From positions 17,045,001-17,109,000 of the forward strand of contig CM032233.1 of assembly GCA_019009955.1 (NCBI GenBank): DNA of 64,000 nucleotides. Reading direction: 5' to 3'. The notes below the pieces were generated by a model. The model was not told the DNA's origin, did no database searches, and saw nothing but the letters and a program-made list of their open reading frames with translations. The stretch comes from Riptortus pedestris (lineage: Eukaryota > Arthropoda > Insecta > Hemiptera > Alydidae). Shown here one piece after another: positions 53,386-64,000 of the stretch. Within the stretch, counting starts at the first letter, position 1, and every line of letters starts with the position of its first letter. The position numbers and the translations under genes were made by a program.

Positions 53386-53880
53386 GGGTGTCCGAAGTTC
53401 CCATGCTTACCCCCCCCCCCTCAAAAATTCCAATTGCTTCAATTCAAGGCTGAGACTTCATGTGCCATAATTGGGAGCCCTGAAGAATCCTTTCAGACCA
53501 TATTCAACCTCATAACCTTCTCCCGTGACAATAACTTTGGAATTTCCAATGGAATGACATACATTTTGTGACAGATTCTAGTAGAACATTTTTTGATGTG
53601 ACACATTCTTTAGTCATAAAATGCACAAATTTTATTTCAGAAGCGGCTCATGTTGTTGAAGAATGCTGCAACATAAAAGTTGTAGCCAACAAAATTGTAT
53701 TTGAAACAATTCTATGGGAAAAGAAATGGATTCATGGATATATTCTTGATGGAAAAAAAAAAAATTAAAACAAAATAATGTATTCTTGAATAAATCCCAA
53801 AAATCTTTACTTCAAAAAACATCAACATAACAAAAACATTCTTAAATTTCATTTATTTTAAACTAATTACAAAGTAATTA
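53386..53880. mobile_element. Unnamed element, family C copy 2
   Basis: It begins CAGGGTGTCCGAAGTTCCC after a TA tract and aligns with 40970 onward. Its first bases also match the mariner end at 4994 (CAGGGTGTCC), so it may be a non-autonomous mariner derivative. No transposase. Confidence 0.55.
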
Positions 53881-54054
53881 TTTGTAAAAGGAATACATTT
53901 TTCCCCCTGCATAGTTTCATATAAACAAACAGAAACCAATTTTTTCTATGCACTACAATACTTACAGCTAGTATTTACAAATGTTCGAAAATGCGTCCTT
54001 CCTCATTTATGCACTTCAAAAGATGGTATCATAGATCCCTTTTGCCGCCACAAA

Positions 54055-54765
54055 TAATCGTTTAATCATTACGAAACTCGATATTTAGTCGTTTTATGTA
54101 AAAAGAAATATCAAGTACGTTAACGGCTGAAATCGGACCGGGGGGGGGAATAGGGGGGGATGATTTTTGAAAATTCAAAATATCTCCGTTACTATACGTT
54201 GGATCGAAAAATTTTATAGAACTACTCTTATTGCAAATTAAATTTACTATAATTATTGTTATGTACATTTATTCTCTATCTTGAATATTACCCGAGATAT
54301 TTGGATTTTTTAGTTTTCATCCTTAAGTAAACCCCCACTATCACGAATCACTGTATTGTAAGCTTATATACCAAATATTGTTTACAAGAAACCTTTATTA
54401 TGCGAAATACATGCAAATTATTGTGTGATGACATCATCAATTAAGATTTTATGTTCTAACTCGAAAATGTTTATTTAATCTATACTGTACTCGATATTTA
54501 ACTTTTTCTTTCATCACTGAAGATCATATTTGTTAATGACTGAAATTGGATCTGTTGGATCTGATAGTGGTGGTCTAGAGGGGAGGGATTCGAAAATTCA
54601 AAATATATCTGTTATTATGAGTCGGATCAGAATATCTTACAGAACCAATCTTGTTAAACAATCGATGCTCTAGAATTGTTGTTCTATGTTATTGTAACTC
54701 AAATACTTATCGAGTTATTTGCACTTTCTCATTTACAACCTAAAGTACCCTCCCCCTCCTGAAAA
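54055..54765 (+). repeat. Family B block B fragment (B9)
   Basis: It starts in block B at CGTTTAATCATTACGAAACT and runs through TATCTCCGTTACTATACG and the CGAGATATTTG region. Both ends of the element are missing. Confidence 0.6.
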
Positions 54766-56010
54766 GTGGTTTACTTTGGGCTTTTAGATTTGATTTATAA
54801 AATTAATTATTTTTTTTATTTTATTCATAAAAGAGAAAAATATTACATTATGGTATTTTCCTTTTTACAGGTACTGGCATCTGTAGCATTCATCATTATA
54901 CCATCTGTCTTCCTAACTGGGTTGCCAAGGTTTCAATTTAAATTAATTCATAAACCAGGGACGATATTTTATATTCATTTATTGAAAAATGTCTTCCTTA
55001 ACAAAAATGCATTCCCATGCTAAGCTCTATTTAATACTCCTGCTTTCTTCATCAGAACTCCTGATACCCTTTGAATTAGAAACCCTAAAGCCTTTCAGTT
55101 TGGTAATTTCCTAAATAAATATGTTTAGGTTAACCCCAAACTGTGTGGCAAAATTATTCCTTACCTAACATCCCTGATACCTTTGTGCCTGACAGGATCT
55201 CAATGCACTGCAGACACGTCTATTTGTTCTCAGTGAAGGTGAATTTTTCTTATTCTGTTTCATGGCTACCATTGTCCTTGTTTACTAAATTAGTCATTGA
55301 ATATCTGAATAAAAGGGACTCCCGATTTGACGGGCACCCGTTAAGTAACTCTGTAAGCCAGTTATCCTAGTAGGGTAAACAAGAATAACTCCAAAGTCGT
55401 CAAGTGTACAATGAATCCATTCTGAATTTATTAGCTTGATTGACTGTTGACAAGTAAAGAAATATATGGAATAATTGTCCCACAGAAGGAAAAAAAAGCC
55501 AAGAATTTTTTTTTTTTCTGTAATCGTTGAATAATGGTAACATTACTAAACTGAAATGAGTGAAGAAAGTGAAACATTTTGCAATAGAGTGAAGAAAGTA
55601 ATCACTTTCTTCACAAGTGAAGAAAGTGAATTGCCTTCTTAATTAGTAATAAGTATAAATTAAAAAATAATTTGAAGTTGGAAATTAAATGCTTTTAAAT
55701 GTTTCTTAACATTGTAAGAATTTATTTTAACAAAATAAATTGGAATGTGAATGAATTATTGGTGGAAATAATCAATATATTTTAAAATTTAAATATAATA
55801 ATAATTACCTTCCTTGTTTATAACCTGCACTTGTTTATAACTGCACTACTTCACAATCATCACTAGTTTTTTTATAACTATGCTTATAACCTTTCACAAC
55901 CATGCTTATAACCTGCTAACAACATACCATAATCTTCACAACATCCTAATTTTGTTCATATTCTGGTTAGATCTGATCATGTATTACACGATTACAGAAA
56001 AAATTTAATA
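54766..56010. other. Intergenic, nothing recognised
   Basis: AT-rich. A GTGAAGAAAGT word is repeated and palindromic at about 55558-55630. No gene. Confidence 0.4.
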
Positions 56011-56132
56011 TTACACTCGTGACGAAAGTAGAATTTACAACTCTATGAATATAATAATATAATATAAAGTGAAATTACCACACTACGTTTCACTCGAGTT
56101 GTAAAATGATCTACTTTCGTCACTTGTATAAT
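56011..56132. repeat. Short palindromic MITE-like sequence
   Basis: TTACACTCGTGACGAAAGTA at the left is inverse, with few mismatches, to TACTTTCGTCACTTGTATAA at the right. Confidence 0.6.
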
Positions 56133-58802
56133 AAATAACTATTTTTATTTCGCATTCATATTTATTTAATGGATGTATGTTCTTCATGAATTTCCTAGAA
56201 GAAAATTTTTTCTTATCTGCTTGGTACAATAAAAAATATTCTTGTTTCATTGAGATAAACAAATTTTAAAAGATTAGCCTACTTGAAGATCTGCTCGCTG
56301 CAGTTGACTAGATTAAAATTTTGAGCAATTGCGAAAATGAATTTGCTTTAAAATTAAAAAAAAAAAAAATGTGAACTCAGTTTGGAGGCTTCTACGGCAA
56401 AAGAAGGATAAACTAATTTTATACATGTGCATTAAAGTATCCATAAATTTTCTTGCAGCACCCTCAAATCTATTTATGTTGGATAGTCCCCCTATATAAA
56501 TGTATTTTGTTTTTGAAGATATGTTAGTATGTTTTCCTTTGAACAGCTTGATCATCAATATCACATGTTGCATGATTTTGTTTGTAAGACATCTTTATAG
56601 TTCTCTTTTATAACTTAATTTATTTTTTTGTAAAAAAAATGATATTTTTGTTGACCAATTCAATACAAAAATAACAATTTGAAAACTGGAGTATGTGTTA
56701 AATTCCACAAACTCTGCCTGTTTAATGAATTGCTTGGAGAAAATAAAATTGATTTTGTTATTTTCATTTTTTTTTATAAGAATCTTAATTTGTTTTATTA
56801 TTTTATGCTATTAACTTGTTTTTATACTAGCTGTGATATACTAGTTTCCTGTTGTTGGTTATTATTTAGAATAAATATAGATACTCACAGGTTTGGAATT
56901 ATCATTCTTATATAAAATGTATAATCGATTAATAAATTTTCTTGTATAATTTGTAGTTTTGATGCATTTTGCATATTTTAGAGAAACAGATTGTTAAAAT
57001 AATAATGAAATAAATTATTAGTGCAATTCTGTTATCAATGTTTTTATAACTTTTAATGATTATTTTGGTTATTTATTAATGTTAATTATTATACATTGTT
57101 ATTATGTTTTGTTCTTTCTGATTGTTTAAAATATTGTTTCCTTATTTTTGATAACAGTTGATACTTTATTATTTAATACCCTTAACTCTGTGTGTATAAC
57201 TTGGTGTTTCATAGATTCCTTAATGGAATTAAGGTTTACACAATTTTAAAAGTTAAGATTATTGGATTTATATTATAACATCAAGCATATGATTTTTATA
57301 ATTACCAGCAACCATGTTGCAGATACAGTAAACACCAGGAATAAAGTAAATGTTTATTGCAGAATTGGATGGAATCTGTTCAAGTTGATTTTTAATTGGT
57401 TCGTGGTTTAATTTTCAGAATTTCTTTACTGGTTCCAAATCATTTCAAGTTCCTCTTGTTCAGATGTTGGCTCTTCTTGTTCATACCTCAGTGAACTTTT
57501 TCAGGTGCGATCAACAACTTACAAATAAAAGTTAAATTCAAATTCAAGTATTTAAAATCACAACAAACATTATCTAGAGTATATGAGGCAAGTTGGGGTC
57601 AGATATTCAAAAAAATTCACTTACCTTAGTTTTGGTGGCTGGTTTTGGTATCAAATAAAAGAGCTGCTGAAACTTGTAGAGAACATCACCTATGAATAGT
57701 GTTTCTTCAGCACAATTAGTCTTCTTCTCAGGTTTGAATCTGGCTCACGCCTTATTTCGAGGGGTTAAGGTTTACTAATAAAGTCTGGTGTTGTACTATA
57801 ATTATTTTCTTCATATATGAAGAGAAAGGTTGTTCTTTTTTCTTATATTGTTTTTACCTAGTTTCTACCTAGCTGTATGACGTTTCTGCCAGTTTCTGTA
57901 TTTTGCTAGTATTATAGCTACCTGGTTCAAGCAACAAACATATGAATTGCTGGGTGAATTTTTTACTTAGTGGCTTTAATACTAGAGGGATTGGGGTGGG
58001 GTAGACTCCTACTTTGTTTGGATAATGTTTCTGAATGCAGTAAAGGGAAATCATTAAAGACAATGACTCATGTTAAAAAATAGGGAAAAAAAAACAATAG
58101 CTGTTTCATAATTTTGATTTGAAAGATGTGGAGGTAATTGATTGAGCCTACTGTCTGACAGGTTCTATCCTGCCGAGTAGGCCTCCTTCTCTTCTAATAG
58201 TCAGTAGTGGCCCACAAACCATTGCATTAACATCTTTTCTTTCACCTAGGTATGTTTTTTGCATTATATATACAGTATTTTACTTCAATTGACTTTAGTA
58301 CACAATTTGTTTTTAAAAATACACCCATTGTTTATTCGACATCTGATGTTGGTAGTATTACCTAAAGGCCTTGTATTTTAACAAAGAAAAAAGCTGTATT
58401 CTCGCCAAAGTTTAATTTAAGATTGACTATTTTGTATTTAATATTTTAGGAATACTACAACAAAGGTAAATAACACAGGTCTTTGTTATCAATTATTAAC
58501 AAATAGCACAAACGTTTGAATGAGCCTGGTAATTGATAAGAAAGAACTGAGCTACTCACAATCTCTACGAACCTTGGTATTGTTTCCAACCTTATGATCC
58601 CTTAATAAACCAGAAGATGAATGAAAAAGGTTAAATTCAATTTTACTTTGTTTATTATATTTTTTATTTCCGATGTTTCACACACAATAAAATGATATAC
58701 ATAAAAAAAAAATATATTTAAAAAGAAACATGTTGGATGAAATGGGTCAATTATTTCCTTGAAATAATGAATTAAACTGTATTGATAAATTAAAGATTGA
58801 TG
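56133..58802. other. Intergenic, 3' of the ankyrin gene
   Basis: AT-rich DNA. The probable AATAAA signals of the ankyrin gene are on the minus strand at 58651-58656 and 58663-58668. A stem-loop related to that at 21664 lies near 58343-58375. No coding exon is supported. Confidence 0.4.
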
Positions 58803-59591
58803 CTAATCTTCATCATCACTGCCACGAAGAGATCGATGCCGAAAGATTTTCGTCATTTTCGTATCCATGAACTTCTTAATGTGGTCGTCAAGTCCGATAT
58901 GCATAGCTATGTCTCGTGGAGTTTCTCCACGTTTGGTTACCAATTTTCTATCGGCTCCTTTTTGTACTAGATATTCCATCATACGAAACGACATACTAAA
59001 AAGAGAAGTGTGCAGTGGCCCAACACCCCTGAATAATTTATTAACGTCAAGGTTTTTTATATCTAGCAAATACTCGACGATATCAAAGCAATTATTTCGT
59101 ACTGCCGCGTGAAGCAGAAGGTCATCATTTATATTTAGTTCGCCCCTTTTGATATATCTCAACATCTTGGCATCCATGGAAAATTCCTTAATTGGTATAA
59201 ATGGGTTAAATTTGAGTAATTCCTTGATCACATCGTAATTTTTTAAGGCCAAGGCTGTACTGATGGGATATATTGTCCAAACATCATCCAAATCCACGTT
59301 AGGGGCCTTCCGATTCACACGCGCGCCTTTTTCAAGTAAATACTTCACTATATTGTGATCTCCTGACCTCACAGCAGTATGCAATATGGTGCCGTATTTT
59401 ACTCTGTTATCGTTGAGTATAGTATGTAGATTTTCTCCTGCCAAATAACATATTTTTTGAATTTTACTGAAATCTTTAGCTTCTACAGCAATTGAGAGGG
59501 GTGTGTTCCTGTTATCGTCCAGAATATCCAAGTCCCCGCCATAATTCATTAAAATGTCAAGGGCCGTATCTTCTTCATCATTTGCCTTGCT
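58803..59591 (-). CDS. Ankyrin-repeat protein, terminal exon
   Basis: A single open exon of 262 codons and a stop (TAG at 58805-58803), entered through acceptor ATATTTTTCAG just above 59591 in phase 0. An upstream ATG at 59633 lies beyond that acceptor and is likely intronic. Repeats with ankyrin signatures include RNTPLSIAVEAKDFSKIQKI, YGTILHTAVRSGDHNIVKYL, LLLHAAVRNNCFDIVEYLLD, VGPLHTSLFSMSFRMMEYLV and RGETPRDIAMHIGLDDHI: at least five to seven repeats. The C-terminus is basic then acidic (FRHRSLRGSDDED). No other domain or membrane segment is seen in this exon. 5' exons were not found upstream to 64000. The family is too broad for a functional assignment. Confidence 0.85.
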   Translation of the reverse strand, partial: SKANDEEDTALDILMNYGGDLDILDDNRNTPLSIAVEAKDFSKIQKICYLAGENLHTILNDNRVKYGTILHTAVRSGDHNIVKYLLEKGARVNRKAPNVDLDDVWTIYPISTALALKNYDVIKELLKFNPFIPIKEFSMDAKMLRYIKRGELNINDDLLLHAAVRNNCFDIVEYLLDIKNLDVNKLFRGVGPLHTSLFSMSFRMMEYLVQKGADRKLVTKRGETPRDIAMHIGLDDHIKKFMDTKMTKIFRHRSLRGSDDED

Positions 59592-59971
59592 CTGAAAAAT
59601 ATAAAGAAAAAAACTTTTAAAACTCAATCTCAAAAGTCCATAGACATACAGAATTGTTTACATTAATCATCTTTAATTGATTTCATCTCTTCAACATGCG
59701 AAACTGAACACGTGCAGCCCAAAAAACCCTATGGAAAATATGCTTTTCATTTAGATTTGGGATAACAATATCATCGATTGGTCCAGTTTTTTTTTTGCTT
59801 TTTAATGCAAATAAGCAACAACATACCATAGTACACGAATCGTTATGAACAAATGGAAAAGGGTAGTCAGAATTTTAAAAAAGTCCATAGTGTCTCCTAT
59901 CATATTATTTGTTATATATTCATTGAAGAGGTTATCACTCAGATGAAAGAAGAGCCTGAAGGTAGAAAGTG
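59592..59971. other. Intron upstream of the ankyrin exon
   Basis: AT-rich, nothing recognised before the Helitron-like copy. Confidence 0.4.
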
Positions 59972-62010
59972 TGCGGGAATTCATTTGAGCTTGAATGAAG
60001 ATGGTATTTTTTTGGCAAGTCTTTACTTTCCACAATATTTTGACATTTCCCCCTCACAGTCTTCAGTGTTCATACCCGTCGTTGCTGTGGATTTGTTCAT
60101 AATAAAATTATTTGTTATTTAAGACTTCCCTCTCAATATTTTTTATATTTCCCGTCTCCTGTGCATGTGGTTTTTTTTTGGTTTTTTTTTATAACGTATT
60201 GAACAGTATAATTCATAATCGTAGAAAGTATTCTATCTTCCAAAGCATGTATGAATAAAAGTTCCTTTCCCTTGATGCGGTACAAAGCTTAATGGTGACA
60301 GCTGTTTTAGGTAAGTCATAACCGCTATTAAAAATACTCTTTTGTATGTCTCGATTGTAAACTGTATATTTATATTGGTATTTAGTAAAGTATATTATAC
60401 ATTAACGGAGCAGAGTTAATAAATACCAGAAATAACTGGGTGCACATCCCCAGCGTTCATCCCTTTAAATTATTTATTTATGATTATTAAAAAAATTCAC
60501 ATTCCTGAGAATAACACTACATTGCTAAAAGTGTAAGCAATTATCATGTAAACATAGGCCAATATGAGGTAGGCAGGGAAGCGGCAGAACTGATAGGACA
60601 AAGGAAGTAGGTCGACACCTCCCTAGCCTCAGTGCTGCCAACTCCTTTAAGATATCAATTCTGTATACATTAAATTATATTAACAAATCAGATTACATTA
60701 TCTTCACAATACGAAAATTGTTTGTTCAAATATTTTTCACGTTCTAATTAAATATTATATTAAATACACTTAGAGAAAACCGGCGTTTCTCATGAATTAA
60801 TGTTTGGGATAAGAGGGGGGGGGGGCAGTATACTTTATTTGGTGCAAACAGTTATTGGCGTTAAAAAATAACATAGTTTTGAATTATTAAGGATAAAATT
60901 CTAACATGGATTTGAATTAACTTATCCAGGTGAGGTACCGGGTAGTTCATATTGGAATGAATTGTTGAGCATATCAATATTTCTACACAAATTACTTGCT
61001 CCATACCTTATTTTACAAAAAAAAAATTATAAAACAAAAGTTAATCTAATTATATAATAAACTATAATATAATAAAAAGTAAACAGCTTTTGTTATGTGC
61101 ACGATTGCCGAAAAATAAGTAGAACATGAAATATCGCGAATTTTTTTACCCCCACTCCCGTCTGAACCTAAAAATTTTTAAATAGCTTATAATCTTGGGA
61201 GAATTAATGCTAATTCACATACCGAGTTTTGTTAAGTTCGGTACAATCGTTAGTGCCCAATAAAATAGTTGGCTCCTGCTTTAGTTTTTTGCGTATATCT
61301 CGTTTATACGTTGTTATAAAACAAAAGAGAATATAACAAAAGTTACTTGAAATAACAAAATAAACAACTTTTGTCATTTGCATATTTCCCGAAAAACGAA
61401 TAGGAAACGAAATACCGCTATTTTAAATTCAGGCCTCCCTTACAACCCCCACTCCTGCCAGTCCCTAGAAATGTTGGTATGGCTTATTATAATGAAAGCG
61501 TTAGTGCTAATACACATACCGAGTTTTATTTATTTCGGTTGGGTCTTTTGTCCCAAATAAAATTGTTCACTTCCGCAGTAGTTTTTAACGTATAACTCAT
61601 TTATACTTAGGTATACGACAAAAGTGTATATAACAAAAGTTACTTCAAATAACAAAATAAACAACTTTTGTTATGTGCATGATTGCCGAAAATGCATTAG
61701 GAAACGAAATATTGTTATTTTTAATTTCAGTCCTCCCTTATAACCCCCACTCCTGTTCGTCTCAGAGGATATTAATATAGCCTAAAGTCTAAGTTGGGTT
61801 AGTAGTAATATACACACCAAGTTTCATAAAATTCGGTTCAGCCGTTTATGCGTGAAAAGGTAACAAACAAACAAACACACACGAAAGAAACAAAATGCAG
61901 TTATGGTGTCTATGACATGTTAAACGAAAAGTTATCGTGAAAATTCGCGAAAAAAATCAATGTACAGACAGAGCTTACAATTTTATAGATATATAAATAG
62001 ATATAGATAT
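59972..62010 (-). mobile_element. Helitron-like element, family A, copy A6 (longest)
   Basis: Reverse orientation. It matches the body of A1 throughout its length, including the unique segment near 60200-60650, and has internal units of about 300 bp at about 61140, 61440 and 61740, then the (AAAC)n part and the TA-rich 5' end. The hairpin/CTAG terminus is missing; the similarity starts at GGGAATTCATTTGAGC (59977). Confidence 0.62.
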
Positions 62011-62020
62011 ATATTTATAT

Positions 62021-62335
62021 TGTTACGTTTATTACAAAAATAATAAACTGTTCTTCACATAAAACACTTTACCTTACGGCAACTAAAATGCACTGTTCAC
62101 TAAATCTGCACTGAGCGCACTGTTATTCACTTGAAAAGAACTGAGAAAAAACTAAGTGATGGCCAAGCTGGACAGCTTTTATAGACGGGCGGCGTAACCA
62201 AAAGAGAACTTCCCGGACATGCCCAAGTCCCAGACGGGTATCGCCGAGAACATTCTTTTTCGCCAAGGTCTTTCCTTCGGCCGGTTCCTTTAATCTATTT
62301 CGTACTTTAACTCTGTGTACTTTTTCATACACGTA
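62021..62335 (-). mobile_element. Solo LTR-like sequence
   Basis: On the minus strand there is a TATA box CTATAAAAG (62184-62176), an initiator-like TCACTT about 28 bp downstream (62158-62153), an AATAAA signal (62033-62028), and an end ...CGTAACA at 62021, where TG...CA-type LTRs end. It is richer in G+C than the flanks. I could not fix the 5' limit or a target duplication. No internal gag/pol region adjoins, so a solo LTR is likely. The open frame across it (62123-62332) is probably not a gene. Confidence 0.55.
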
Positions 62336-62503
62336 GTTTTCGCATCAATATAAAAGTGTATGAAATACAATTCACTCTTTACAAATTCGATAAAATCAAT
62401 ATTAGGAAACATAAACCCCTCCTCTCCCCTCATATAGCCTATGTTGTACCTCGGAATCGTTGACACACAAATACAATTGTCCATAGAAATCTTTTGAACC
62501 GTT
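62336..62503. other. Short unassigned gap
   Basis: Could be the remaining 5' part of the LTR; no firm boundary. Confidence 0.3.
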
Positions 62504-63341
62504 TTAGGAGATTTACCTTAAGGGAAATCAGCTATTGACGTTGTACTCATGACCCTATTTTCGAAAAATGTCCTCAAATTTCCTCGATCCTACTAAATGA
62601 CGAAAACGAATTTCGTACTTATATATATTTGTCTGTCAACACTCTAGGAATCGCAATTTTTGTTCAATCGTTGCCAAGCTGGATATTTATGTAAAACGAA
62701 AGACCAAGTTCGATAATGGCTGAAATAGGACCAGTTGGAGGGAGAGGGGTATGCTTATTATACGTCGAATGGAAAAATTGTATGGACTATTGCTTATTTT
62801 ATGGCTTATAAATGTTGTGACATACATTTTTTCTCTATTTTGAATATTATCCGAAATATATCCATTTTTTAGCATTCAGCCTTTATTAAACCCCCACTCC
62901 TACTGATATTATAGTACAAATATGGAGAACTTTTACTTAGTAAGGTACATGCAAATACAATGTGTGGGGACGTCATTAATTAAGATTTTAAGTTTTTACT
63001 CGAAAATGTTTTTTTATCCATACCATACTCGATATTTAACAGTTTCACTCAACTCTAGAGTTCATAGTCGTTAATGGCTGTAATTGGATGATCATGGAGA
63101 GGAATTTGAAATTTCAAAATATCTCCGTTATCGCTCGAAAATTGTTGCCCTATACATTTATTTGTATGACAAATATTAAGCGAGTTATTCCTACTTTCTT
63201 TTTTTCAACTTTCAGTATACTGAAAATCCGATGAGCAGTATTGGGGACTCCTTCAATTAGAAATGGTGAAAAAGGATCATTTAGGTGCCGTATCAGCAAG
63301 TGTGAAAGCTGCTTAGGTTACGCAGCCACTGCCTGACAAAC
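62504..63341 (+). mobile_element. HINE-like element, family B, copy B10
   Basis: It starts AGGAGATTTACC, followed by the 5' block, a very short TA tract near 62622, block B (ACACTCTAGGAATCGC), and ends GCTGCTTAGGTTACGCAGCC, hairpin, CTGACAAAC at 63341. Diverged but complete in order. Confidence 0.62.
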
Positions 63342-63569
63342 GTTTTATAATGACCGTAGCCGGGCAAGCATGCTTGATGGGACGTGCAAATAGACCTAGA
63401 GCTAGAGGAGGCAGGCAGTCTGGTATAGGCTATAGCCGAGGGTGTGTTGTTAGTCTCTTTACCAACCAATAGATAATCAACGCCAGACCAAATGAGTGCT
63501 CACCCAAGAAAAGTATCAGAAGGATGAAGTGTTAGTCGCTATTTTTACACAGCAGCTGCAGGTACAACT
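63342..63569. other. Unassigned gap
   Basis: Mixed-composition DNA with no feature I recognise. Confidence 0.35.
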
Positions 63570-63719
63570 TTTATCTATTTTTTTAAAGGGAAATCAGCCA
63601 TTGAGATTGTACTTCTGACGCGAGTTTCGAAACATTTGTTCAAATATCTACCGTCCTACCTAGGAGATGACGAAAATAAGGTTCATTCAAAATTATAAAA
63701 TTTTATATATATATATATA
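63570..63719 (+). repeat. Family B 5' block (B11) and (TA)n
   Basis: GGGAAATCAGCCATTGAG to CAAAATTATAAAATTT, then a TA tract, after which a family A copy begins. The rest of the family B element is not seen before the window ends. Confidence 0.6.
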
Positions 63720-64000
63720 CTAGCTCAGATACCCGGCTTCGCCCGGGAATTGATTTGAGGCTGAATGGTGATGGAATATTTTTGGCAAGGCTTTACTTTG
63801 CACAGTATTTTGACATTTACCCGTCCCAGTGTTTAGGGGTAACACCCGTCGTATCTGTGGATTTGTTAATAATAAAATTATTTTTTTATGTAAGACTTCA
63901 CTGTCCTGCATATTGTCATATTTCCCGTTTCCTGTGCATTATGCATAGATTTGAATCATTAATGAGAAAATATTGACATAAATTTGAATCATTTGAGGTA
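63720..64000 (-). mobile_element. Helitron-like element, family A, copy A7 (cut by window edge)
   Basis: CTAG at 63720-63723 preceded by A, then the hairpin ACCCGGCTTCGCCCGGGA and the conserved 3' region (GAGGCTGAATGGTGATGG). It continues past 64000 and is very similar to the starts of A2 and A3. Confidence 0.65.

Noticed and set aside
57410..57500. Possible minus-strand terminal exon reading YEQEEPTSEQEELEMIWNQ
   Set aside because: An acidic C-terminus-like phrase, but a stop lies a few codons upstream, no convincing acceptor is present and no partner exon was found.
59592..59633. ATG at 59633 as start of the ankyrin protein
   Set aside because: The first 14 codons run through a polypyrimidine tract and CAG acceptor, so they are most likely intron.
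62123..62332. 69-residue minus-strand frame
   Set aside because: It lies on the LTR-like sequence across its TATA box; more likely a by-product of higher G+C.

Overview
This is a 64 kb piece of an AT-rich animal nuclear genome. Genes are split by GT-AG introns, and the DNA is full of nested transposons: Helitron-like, mariner, piggyBac, jockey, CR1 and Penelope-type relics, plus a tRNA-derived SINE. The TE mix and the protein families fit an arthropod, most likely an insect. I cannot name the order or species. There is no rRNA, CRISPR array, operon or other sign of bacterial origin.

Four gene loci are supportable. (1) 14508-20115 (+): the last three coding exons of a small cysteine-rich protein that looks secreted and resembles the ML lipid-binding fold; the signal-peptide exon was not found. 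(2) 21048-38551 (-): a complete six-exon ABHD11-type mitochondrial alpha/beta hydrolase of 305 residues. (3) 44211-52009 (+): a complete three-exon MOCS2B, the large subunit of molybdopterin synthase, 157 residues. (4) 58803-59591 (-): the terminal exon of an ankyrin-repeat protein. Loci 1 and 2 converge, with 0.9 kb between their stops. Loci 2 and 3 diverge, with a piggyBac relic between them whose tip lies 178 bp upstream of the ABHD11 start codon. The genes show no obvious joint pathway.

Most of the remainder belongs to two dispersed non-coding families. Family A, about 2 kb at full length, ends in a GC-rich hairpin followed by CTAG and then T, and starts TC followed by TA-rich sequence, as non-autonomous Helitrons do. 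It carries internal repeats with a period of about 300 bp. Family B has a 5' block, a (TA)n microsatellite, a long 3' block and a terminal hairpin, with short inverted motifs near both ends; this is the layout of Helentron-derived HINE/DINE-1 elements. Family A, mariner and other elements repeatedly sit in or beside the (TA)n tracts of family B.

Layout: 1-10214, nested A and B copies and one dead mariner; 10215-14507, no recognised gene, one minisatellite; 14508-20115, gene 1, with a TTAA-flanked MITE in an intron; 21048-38551, ABHD11, whose introns hold a CR1-like LINE split by a jockey insertion with a 14-bp target duplication, a Helitron, a SINE, a mariner inside a HINE, and a locally copied segment flanked by a 131-bp duplication; 38730-40635, piggyBac; 44211-52009, MOCS2B with a HINE and a Penelope-like relic in its introns; 52682-53192, a foldback element with 8-bp target duplication; 53400-58800, intergenic repeats; 58803-64000, the ankyrin exon followed by A, LTR and B elements. 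I did not find a new enzymatic or defence system. The most unusual observations are the templated-looking insertion inside ABHD11, the foldback element, and the recurrent A/B element junctions at (TA)n tracts.
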